From: Actinomycetospora corticicola
Lineage (GTDB): Bacteria > Actinomycetota > Actinomycetes > Mycobacteriales > Pseudonocardiaceae
Assembly (NCBI RefSeq): GCF_013409505.1
Contig: NZ_JACCBN010000001.1
Span: 3,472,001-3,536,000 of the forward strand
DNA length: 64,000 nucleotides
Reading direction: 5' to 3'
Part shown: positions 1 through 6,592 of the stretch, in pieces
How positions within the stretch are numbered: position 1 is the stretch's first letter
How the letters are laid out: each line of letters begins with the position of its first letter
Position numbers and translations under genes: made by a program
Notes under the pieces: model-generated
Seen by the model: only the letters and a program-made list of their open reading frames with translations
The model's database searches: none
Told to the model about the DNA's origin: nothing

Positions 1-1049
1 CCGGAGGCGGACTCGACGAAGACGGTGTTGGAGCTCGACGACGCGGCGCCGCCGGCGACCGCGCCCGCTCCCTCGACGACGAGGGCCCGCCCGATGTTCG
101 GCAGCTGCCCCTTCTCGTCGAGCAGGCCCGCCTGCCGGCCGAGCCCGGTCATCGTGCCCATGGCGTCGAAGAAGTTCGCCAGGACGAGGGTGAAGACCAG
201 CAGCGTCACCGCGATGATCGGGAGCCGGGTGAACGCGCCGAGGGACACGTCGCCGACCAGCGAGAGGTCGGGGATCCCGACCACCGAGGACGGGAGGCCC
301 GGGTAGCCCAGGTTCCAGCCCTTCGGGTTGGTGCCGTTGGACGGGCCGACCTGCGCGATCGCCTCGACCACGATCGCGAGCACCGTCGTGGCGACGACCC
401 CGATGAGGATGCCGGCCTTCGTGCCGCGGGCGACCAGCACCGAGGTCAGGAGAAGGCCGACGCAGAACACGGCCGTCGGCCAGCTCGCGATAGAGCCCTC
501 GATGCCGAGCCCGACCGGGACGGTGGTGTTGGCGGCGTCGGGCAGGCGGCGCACGAACCCGGCGTCGACCAGGCCGATCAGCGCGATGAAGGCGCCGATG
601 CCCGCGGCGATGGCGATCTTCAGCGCGTCCGGGATCGCGGCGAAGACCGCCGTGCGGAACCCCGTGAGCCCGAGGATCACGATGATGACGCCCTCGACGA
701 CGACGAGGCCCATCGCCTCCGGCCACGTCATCTGCGGCGCGATCGTCACCGCCACCAGGGTGTTGATCCCGAGGCCGGTCGCCAGCGCGAACGGGAAGTT
801 CGCGATGAGCCCGAACAGGATCGTCATGACCCCCGCGACCAGGGCCGTCACCGCGGCGACCTGCGGGACCGACAGCGTCGCCCCGAGGACGTCACGCTTG
901 GCGCTCGGCGCGGACGGGTCGAGACTGCCGAGGATCAGCGGGTTGAGGACCACGATGTAGGCCATTGTCACGAAGGTGACGAGGCCGCCGCGGACCTCCG
1001 CCCCGACGGTGGATCGGCGCTCGCTCAGGTGGAACAGTCGCTCCAGCAC
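1..1049 (-). CDS. NCS2-family purine permease (AzgA-like), C-terminus outside window
   Basis: Inner-membrane nucleobase:cation symporter, probably for adenine, guanine or hypoxanthine. The minus-strand frame is open from GTG 1049 to base 1, so about 349 N-terminal residues are seen and the rest lies beyond the window. The protein opens LERLFHLSERRSTVGAE and its first membrane helix reads TFVTMAYIVVLNPLILG, the signature of the AzgA/PurP branch; several further hydrophobic helices follow, including FGLIANFPFALATGLGINT. It is divergent from the DUF2530 gene. A TAGGGT hexamer 6 nt before the GTG suggests a leaderless transcript. The family is firm, the substrate is inferred. Confidence 0.85.
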   Translation of the reverse strand, partial: MLERLFHLSERRSTVGAEVRGGLVTFVTMAYIVVLNPLILGSLDPSAPSAKRDVLGATLSVPQVAAVTALVAGVMTILFGLIANFPFALATGLGINTLVAVTIAPQMTWPEAMGLVVVEGVIIVILGLTGFRTAVFAAIPDALKIAIAAGIGAFIALIGLVDAGFVRRLPDAANTTVPVGLGIEGSIASWPTAVFCVGLLLTSVLVARGTKAGILIGVVATTVLAIVVEAIAQVGPSNGTNPKGWNLGYPGLPSSVVGIPDLSLVGDVSLGAFTRLPIIAVTLLVFTLVLANFFDAMGTMTGLGRQAGLLDEKGQLPNIGRALVVEGAGAVAGGAASSSSNTVFVESAS

Positions 1050-1055
1050 GGCGGC

Positions 1056-1061
1056 ACCCTA
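1056..1061 (-). promoter_or_regulatory. -10 hexamer TAGGGT for the permease
   Basis: TAGGGT on the minus strand ends 6 nt before GTG 1049, the spacing expected when transcription starts on the start codon. It is mirrored by an identical hexamer for the divergent DUF2530 gene 21 nt away. Confidence 0.5.
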
Positions 1062-1081
1062 GCGCCCCTCCGTCCCCGCCG

Positions 1082-1087
1082 TAGGGT
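1082..1087 (+). promoter_or_regulatory. -10 hexamer TAGGGT for the DUF2530 gene
   Basis: TAGGGT followed by exactly 6 nt and then GTG 1094. No Shine-Dalgarno sequence is present, so a leaderless mRNA is likely. Confidence 0.5.
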
Positions 1088-1093
1088 GCGTGT

Positions 1094-1336
1094 GTGGTCG
1101 AACCCGACTGGCAGCCGCCCGCGCTCCCCCGGCGTCTCACCGACCCGGTCCGGCCGGTGCTCGTCGGTGCGGTGGTGTGGCTGGTCGCGCTGGTCGTGCT
1201 CCTCGTCGTCGGCGGCCCGGGGCCGTGGATCTGGGCGTGCGTCGTCGGGGTGGGCCTCGGCGGTGTCGGGCTCTCGGTGCTCGCGCTGCAGCGCCGGGCG
1301 AACGCGCGCGGGTCGAAGGGCGCCCAGAAGCTCTGA
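1094..1336 (+). CDS. DUF2530 family small membrane protein
   Basis: 80 residues of unknown function. Two hydrophobic segments (about residues 21-40 and 47-66) are separated by GGPGPW; the N-terminus is Pro-rich and the C-terminus ends in basic residues (QRRANARGSKGAQKL), so both ends probably face the cytoplasm. Size, topology and the PxWQPPALPRRL start match the actinobacterial DUF2530 family. It is divergent from the permease and convergent with the DUF1501 gene, whose stop lies 7 nt beyond this one. Confidence 0.75.
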   Translation: MVEPDWQPPALPRRLTDPVRPVLVGAVVWLVALVVLLVVGGPGPWIWACVVGVGLGGVGLSVLALQRRANARGSKGAQKL

Positions 1337-1343
1337 GGGCCGG

Positions 1344-2618
1344 TCAGGTCGCGAGCACCCCGGACAGCGGCGTCCGACCGGGGCCGAGCACCGACCCGGG
1401 GTCGGCCCCCAGCACCCCCGACAGCACCGTCGCGTAGACGTCGCGGAAGTCGGTCGAGGCCCGCAGGTCCCCGGCGTCGAGGTCGGTCAGGCTCGGCTGC
1501 TCGCCGTACAGGCCCCCGACGACGGGGGCTCCGAGCAGGAACACCGGGTTCGCCGTGCCGTGGTCGGTCCCCTGGCTGGCGTTGGCGAGCACCCGGCGGC
1601 CGAACTCGGAGTAGACCATCGTCACGACCTGCCGCCCCGCGTCGGTGGTGCCGAGCCGCGCCACGAACGGTGTCAGCGCCGCGTCGAGTTCGGCCAGGAG
1701 ACGCTGCTGCGTGTCGCGCTCGTCGGCGTGGGTGTCGAAGCCCCCGAGCGAGACCGACCAGACGCGCGTGGGGACGCGCGCCTCGACGAGGGCGGCGATC
1801 GTCTGGAGCTGGTCGGCGAGCTGGGAGTGCTTCCCGCCGCCGGCCGGGCTGCCCGCGGCGGCCCCGGCGTCGTTGCCGGACGCCCCCCGATCGCGGGAGG
1901 CGGCGAGCGTGGGGCCGAGCACCTGCTCCACCTGGGCCAGGTCGCGCCCGGACCGGGCGACCCGGGCGCGCAGCAGGTCGTCGGACGGGTCGACCCCGGC
2001 GAGGGCGCGGAACGCCGCGCCCTGGGCCCCCGTGGGCAGCGTGGACCCGGTGGCGGGCAACGTCGAGGCCGCGGTGGACGCCCCGGTCAGCAGCGGAGGC
2101 AGCACCGAGTCCATCGACACCGCCCGCAGCGGGTCCTCCCCCGTCCCGTCGAGCCAGCGCCCCAGCCAGCCGGCACCCGTCGGGCTGGCGGGGGACGCCG
2201 TCTGCCAGATCGCCATCGAGCGGAAGTGGCTGTGGTCGGGCTCCGGGTAGCCGACCCCCCGCACGATCGCGACGCGCCCGTCGTCGAACAGCCCCTTGGT
2301 GCCCGCGAGGCCGGGATTGAGCCCGAGGCCCTGCCCGACGTCGAGCACCTCGGCCGGTGAGTAGGCGAGTTCGTGGCGTTGCGCCTGGTAGGTGTCGTCG
2401 GAGGCGGGGACGACCGTGTTCAGGCCGTCGTTGCCGCCGTAGAGCGTCACGACGACGAGGACGCCCTGCCCGGGCTGCAGGGGGGTGTGGGTCGCCCCGT
2501 CGAGCAGCGACGACCACGGCACCTGCGTCGCCCCGGCGGTGAGGCCGACCGCGGCGGCGGCGACGCCGGACCAGGTCAGGAACCGGCGTCGGGTGACCTC
2601 GGGGAGGCGGTTGCTCAT
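1344..2618 (-). CDS. DUF1501 family protein, Tat-exported
   Basis: 424 residues. The N-terminus TRRRFLTWSGVAAAAVGLTA is a twin-arginine signal, so the protein should fold in the cytoplasm and be exported by Tat. The segment VVVTLYGGNDGLNTVVPA and the later YSEFGRRVLANASQGTDHG with GTANPVFLLG are hallmarks of DUF1501 (sulfatase/alkaline-phosphatase-like fold, function unknown). Start ATG 2618 overlaps the stop of the upstream DUF1800 gene by 4 nt (ATGA), so the two are translationally coupled. This pairing is found in many bacteria. Confidence 0.88.
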   Translation of the reverse strand: MSNRLPEVTRRRFLTWSGVAAAAVGLTAGATQVPWSSLLDGATHTPLQPGQGVLVVVTLYGGNDGLNTVVPASDDTYQAQRHELAYSPAEVLDVGQGLGLNPGLAGTKGLFDDGRVAIVRGVGYPEPDHSHFRSMAIWQTASPASPTGAGWLGRWLDGTGEDPLRAVSMDSVLPPLLTGASTAASTLPATGSTLPTGAQGAAFRALAGVDPSDDLLRARVARSGRDLAQVEQVLGPTLAASRDRGASGNDAGAAAGSPAGGGKHSQLADQLQTIAALVEARVPTRVWSVSLGGFDTHADERDTQQRLLAELDAALTPFVARLGTTDAGRQVVTMVYSEFGRRVLANASQGTDHGTANPVFLLGAPVVGGLYGEQPSLTDLDAGDLRASTDFRDVYATVLSGVLGADPGSVLGPGRTPLSGVLAT

Positions 2619-3940
2619 GCGCTGATCACGTACTCCGGGGTGAGGGCGGCGACGACGAGGACGGCGCGCGGGTCGCCGCCCGCGACGTCCCGCAGGGCGT
2701 CGGTGCTGCGCGGGCCGAAGGCGTCCACCCCGAGGGTCCGGCGCGCCCAGTCGATCCGGGCGTTGGCCCCGGACGGTCCGGGCGGGAGGGTGGCGTGGGT
2801 GACGACGGCCCGGGCCAGCGCCATCCGGTCGAGCTGCGCGGACGGCGTCAGCCAGGCCGTCCCGGCCGGCCACCCGCCGACGCTCGGCGGGCGGAACGGG
2901 ACCTGGCCGAGGGCCTCCAGGTGCTGGTGCACGGGGTCGCCCTGCGCGCCGCGACCCTTCCGCACGGTGGTGGTCACGGTGCTCGGCTGTGCGCCGACGG
3001 CCCGCATGAGGCCCACGGCCCACTCCACGGGCTGTTTGACGAGCGTGGTCGTGCTGTCGTGGAAGGGCGCCGAGGTCGCGATCGCCCGCAACAGCGCGCG
3101 CAGGTCGCGACCCGGTCCGTAGGCGTCGGTCAGGGCGCCGAGCACGGCCGGCGACGGCGGGGTGGTGGAGACGAGCCGCGACCACATCCGGCCGGCGACG
3201 AACGCCGCCGACTCGGGCCGGGCGACGACGAGGTCCACGAAGGCGGGGGCGTCGAACGCGGCGGTCCGCCCGAGGATCGTCTTCGGCCCGGTGTCCTGCC
3301 GGCGGGGCACGAGCCGGGCGGTCCCGGCGTCGGCGTCGACCGTCCACCCGGTGAGCGCCCGGGCGGCCTCGCGGACGTCGGTCTCGGTGTAGTGCCCGAC
3401 GCCGAGCGCGAAGAGCTCCATGAACTCCCGCGCGAGGTTCTCGTTCGGGGCCCCCACGCGGTTGGTCCGGCCGTCGAGCCACACCAGCATCGCCGGGTCG
3501 ACCACCATCGCCCGCGCCAGCGCGTGGAAGTCCCCGAGCCCGAGGCCGCGCAGGGTCTCGTTCTGGGTCAGCAGGGAGGCGGGCTGGTTCACCTTCTGCG
3601 CGCTGGTCGCGAAGTGGCCGTGCCAGAACCACGTGAGCCGCTCGACGAGCGGGGCGCCGGTGGACCACATCCGGTCCAGCCACCACCGCGTGAGCGTGTC
3701 CTGGCCCGTGCTGCGCTGCTGCTGGGCGGCCTTCCGTTCCGGGCTGCCCGGGGTCCCGCGGTCGGTGATGAGGGGCAGGTCGGGAGCCGGGGCGCCGGGG
3801 TCGGCCGGCGGGGCGAGCAGGGTGTCGAGGGTCGCGGCGAAACCACGGCCGACGGCGGCGTCCAGCTCACCGGGACGGGGCCCGAACCCGAAGCGGTCCA
3901 GCAGCCGACGGGTGGCGACGGCATCGGCGACAGCGGTCAC
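2615..3940 (-). CDS. DUF1800 family protein
   Basis: 441 residues, partner of the DUF1501 gene. Family features are LLDRFGFGPRPGELDAA near the N-terminus, RLTWFWHGHFATS, the GRTNRVGAPNENLAREFMEL block and FVAGRMWSRLVS. No signal peptide is evident, which suggests either co-export with its Tat partner or a cytoplasmic role. Two in-frame GTG codons are possible: GTG 3949 abuts the ribosome site GGAGGAGG, whereas GTG 3940 lies about 9 nt beyond it, so 3940 is chosen. The molecular function of the family is not known. Confidence 0.87.
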   Translation of the reverse strand: MTAVADAVATRRLLDRFGFGPRPGELDAAVGRGFAATLDTLLAPPADPGAPAPDLPLITDRGTPGSPERKAAQQQRSTGQDTLTRWWLDRMWSTGAPLVERLTWFWHGHFATSAQKVNQPASLLTQNETLRGLGLGDFHALARAMVVDPAMLVWLDGRTNRVGAPNENLAREFMELFALGVGHYTETDVREAARALTGWTVDADAGTARLVPRRQDTGPKTILGRTAAFDAPAFVDLVVARPESAAFVAGRMWSRLVSTTPPSPAVLGALTDAYGPGRDLRALLRAIATSAPFHDSTTTLVKQPVEWAVGLMRAVGAQPSTVTTTVRKGRGAQGDPVHQHLEALGQVPFRPPSVGGWPAGTAWLTPSAQLDRMALARAVVTHATLPPGPSGANARIDWARRTLGVDAFGPRSTDALRDVAGGDPRAVLVVAALTPEYVISA

Positions 3941-4018
3941 GACGAGCACCCTCCTCCGGCCGGGCCGGCGGCCCCAGGCATCGGGGCGCCGGCTCAGCCG
4001 GTCTTCAGGAAGCGGGGT

Positions 4019-4474
4019 TCAGTTCGGGGCGGGGGCCGGCGCGGCCGGCGCCGCCGGGGCCGGGCCGCGATCACGGACCCGGAGCGCCTGCAACCCGCTG
4101 GGCTCCTTCGCCGCCGCCACGAACACGCGGTCACCGGTCTGCACCTGGGCCGGCGTCGCCACCTGCTTGCCCTTGTGCACCTTCGCCGTCGGCGCGAACG
4201 TGTAGGTGGCCGTGAAGCCGTCCTTGCTGCGCACCGTGAAGGTCGTGCCGTTCACTGCGGTCACGGTGCCCCGCTGGTAGTCGACGGTGCGGTGCGCCTT
4301 GCCCTTCCCGACGACCTCGCCGTGCTCGCCGGGGTGCTTGCCGTGGTGCCCGGCCGCGACGACGGCGGTGGGCGCCGAGCTCGCCGACGGGTCGGCGAGG
4401 GCCACTCCGGCGCCGACGCCGCAGAGGGCGAGGGCACTGACGCCGATGACGACGGGCCTGGTGAGACGGTGCAC
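4019..4474 (-). CDS. Secreted DUF5666-like protein
   Basis: 151 residues with a Sec signal (RLTRPVVIGVSALALCGV, cleavage near ALA-DPS). A His/Gly/Lys linker (HHGKHPGEHGEVVGKGK) precedes a small beta domain, QRGTVTAVNGTTFTVRS with FTATYTFAPTAKVHKG, which is the DUF5666 pattern; the C-terminus is Pro/Ala-rich. Start GTG 4474 is set by GGAGG 5 nt upstream; a longer frame to 4570 has no ribosome site. It lies just upstream-facing of the adjacent two-component genes on the same strand; a regulatory link is possible but unproven. Confidence 0.75.
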   Translation of the reverse strand: MHRLTRPVVIGVSALALCGVGAGVALADPSASSAPTAVVAAGHHGKHPGEHGEVVGKGKAHRTVDYQRGTVTAVNGTTFTVRSKDGFTATYTFAPTAKVHKGKQVATPAQVQTGDRVFVAAAKEPSGLQALRVRDRGPAPAAPAAPAPAPN

Positions 4475-4590
4475 GGGAACCTCCGGTGGAGTCGGTGTCC
4501 GGCGGTCCGCCGGACACCCACGACGGTCGGTCCGGTGGCTGTGCGAGGACTGAGAACCTCGGGACACCACGCGTGCGCTTCAGGAGACGT

Positions 4591-5865
4591 TCAGGGCAGC
4601 GTCAGGACGAACCGCGCTCCGGGGCCGTCGTCCCCGGGCGCGGCGCACACGAGGTCCCCGCCGTGCGCGCGGGCCGCCTCCCGGGCGATCGCGAGCCCGA
4701 GCCCGGCACCGGAGCTGCCCCCGCCGCGGGCCTCGTCGAGGCGGACCATCCGCTCGAACACCCGCTCGCGCTCCGCGGCGGGGACGCCAGGGCCCTCGTC
4801 GCGCACCTCGACCCGGCCGGGCCGGACCGTGACGCGGACCGGGGAACGGCCGTACCGCCGGGCGTTCACCAGCAGGTTGGACAGGGCCTGCCCGATCAGC
4901 TCGACGTCGACCGCGACGGGGAGCGGGCCGGTCGCGTCCAGCACCACGGGGTCGTCGGGGTGGCGGACGGCGTCGCGGTCGGTCTCGGCGCGCACCAGCT
5001 CCACGAGGTCGACCTCCTCGCGCTCCGGGGTCAGCCCGGCGTCGTAGCGGGCGAGGGTGAGCAGGTCGTCGACGATGCGGCCGGCCCGCCGGGCGTCGCG
5101 CATCATCAGGACGGCGAGCCGTTCCCGGGCCTCGGGGTCGAGATCGGGCGCCGTGCCCGCCTCGGCGGTCGCCGCGATCCCCGCGAGGGGCGTCCGCAGC
5201 TCGTGGGCGGCGTCCGCGACGAAGCGGCGGGTGCTGGCCTCGGAGGCGCGGGCCTGCGCCTCCGCGCCCTCGAGCGCGTCGAGCATCTCGTCGAACGCGG
5301 CGGCGGCCCGGCCGAGCTCGGTGTCCCGCCGCACGGGGTCGAGCCGCCGACCGCGGCGCCCGCCCGCGATGGAGCGGGCGAGGGAGGTCATGGCGTCGAG
5401 CGGGGCGAGCGCGAGCCTCGTCGTCAGGAGCAGGGCAGCCCCCGCGAAAAGGATCGCGGCGCCCCCGACGACCAGCAGGATCCGGCGCAGCCGGCCCTCC
5501 GCGGCGCCCTCGAGCGAGGGGTCCGCGGCGAGGGTGACCGAGGAGCCGTCCGGCAGCCGGCGGGTGACCGCCCGGCGGGTCCCGCCCGGGAGCTCGCGCC
5601 CGGCGAGCACCTGGCCGGTCGCGCTGCGGACCACCACGGCCACGCCGCCGCCCACCTCCGAACGGCGCACGATCTGCTCCGGCGACAGGCCCTGGGAGGC
5701 GAGCTGCTGGGCCTGCAGGGCCCGCCCGTTGAGCGTGGTCTGCGCCTCGGAGCGGGACTGCGCCGCGAACAGGACGTCGGAGACCACGGCGACGACCACG
5801 ACGACGGCCGCGACCACGGCCACCGAGGTGAGCGTGACGCGGCGGCGCAGCGACCCGGGTCTCAC
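4591..5865 (-). CDS. Sensor histidine kinase (OmpR-partner type)
   Basis: 424 residues. It has a short N-terminus (RPGSLRRR), TM1 at about 10-35, an extracytoplasmic loop of about 90 residues, TM2 (ILLVVGGAAILFAGAALLL), a HAMP linker, a HisKA H-box FVADAAHELRTPLAG with His221 as the phosphorylation site, then the CA domain with N-box NLLVNARRYG, DEGPGVP and GAGLGLAIAREAARAHGG. Start GTG 5865 overlaps the response-regulator stop by 4 nt (GTGA). It should autophosphorylate and pass phosphate to Asp55 of the adjacent regulator. The stimulus is unknown. Confidence 0.92.
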   Translation of the reverse strand: MRPGSLRRRVTLTSVAVVAAVVVVVAVVSDVLFAAQSRSEAQTTLNGRALQAQQLASQGLSPEQIVRRSEVGGGVAVVVRSATGQVLAGRELPGGTRRAVTRRLPDGSSVTLAADPSLEGAAEGRLRRILLVVGGAAILFAGAALLLTTRLALAPLDAMTSLARSIAGGRRGRRLDPVRRDTELGRAAAAFDEMLDALEGAEAQARASEASTRRFVADAAHELRTPLAGIAATAEAGTAPDLDPEARERLAVLMMRDARRAGRIVDDLLTLARYDAGLTPEREEVDLVELVRAETDRDAVRHPDDPVVLDATGPLPVAVDVELIGQALSNLLVNARRYGRSPVRVTVRPGRVEVRDEGPGVPAAERERVFERMVRLDEARGGGSSGAGLGLAIAREAARAHGGDLVCAAPGDDGPGARFVLTLP

Positions 5866-6551
5866 CCCCCGGCCCCGTCGTCCCGGGCCCCGTCGTCGCG
5901 CACCACGTACCCCTGCCCCCGCACCGTGTGGATCAGGCGGGGCTCGCCGAGCTTGCGGCGCAGGGCGCTGACGTGGACCTCGACGACGTTGAGGTCGTAC
6001 TCCTCCCATCCCCACACCGCGCCGAGCAGCTGCGACTTCGACCGCACGCGTCCCCGGTGGGCGACGAGGTCGTGCAGCAGGCGGAGCTCGGTCGCCGTCA
6101 CCGGGACCTCCGCGCCCCCGCGGGTCACGAGTCCGGCGTCGGGGTCGACGACGAGGTCGGCGACGGTCGCCGCGTCCCCGACCCCGCCGCTGCGGCGCAG
6201 CAGCGCCTCGACCCGCGCGAGGAGCTCGGCGAGCGCGAACGGCTTGACGAGGTAGTCGTCGGCGCCCGCGCGCAGGCCGCGGACCCGCTCGGCCACGCCG
6301 CTGCGGGCGGTCAGCAGGATGACCGCGGCGCTCGTCGCCCGGACCGCGGGCAGCAGGGCGTAGCCGTCGCGGCCGGGCAGCATGACGTCGAGCACGACGA
6401 CGTCGGGGACGAACTCCCCGAGGTCGCTCTCGAGCCGGCCGCCGTCGGCGCGGGCGAGCACCTCGTGCCCCACGCCGGTCAGCGCCGCCGTCACCGAGGC
6501 CAGGATGGGTTCGGAGTCCTCGACGACGAGGACCCGCGCGGCGCGCTCCAC
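5862..6551 (-). CDS. OmpR/PhoB-type response regulator
   Basis: 229 residues. The receiver domain (ARVLVVEDSEPILASVTA) carries phosphoacceptor Asp55 in VVLDVMLPGRDGY and the conserved Lys in DDYLVKPFALAELLARV. The winged-helix effector ends with LLGAVWGWEEYDLNVVEVHV and IHTVRGQGYVV. GTG 6551 is taken as the start because a CAGAAT hexamer lies 7 nt upstream and the receiver fold begins directly after it. It is first in a two-gene operon with the kinase. Regulated targets are unknown; the neighbouring DUF5666-like gene is a candidate. Confidence 0.92.
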   Translation of the reverse strand: MERAARVLVVEDSEPILASVTAALTGVGHEVLARADGGRLESDLGEFVPDVVVLDVMLPGRDGYALLPAVRATSAAVILLTARSGVAERVRGLRAGADDYLVKPFALAELLARVEALLRRSGGVGDAATVADLVVDPDAGLVTRGGAEVPVTATELRLLHDLVAHRGRVRSKSQLLGAVWGWEEYDLNVVEVHVSALRRKLGEPRLIHTVRGQGYVVRDDGARDDGAGG

Positions 6552-6558
6552 GCCGGTG

Positions 6559-6564
6559 ATTCTG
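6559..6564 (-). promoter_or_regulatory. -10 hexamer CAGAAT for the response regulator operon
   Basis: CAGAAT on the minus strand, 7 nt before GTG 6551, with no ribosome site between. This supports a near-leaderless transcript and the chosen start. Confidence 0.35.
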
Positions 6565-6592
6565 GCGCGACCGCCTGTGGGACCGCTGTGGA

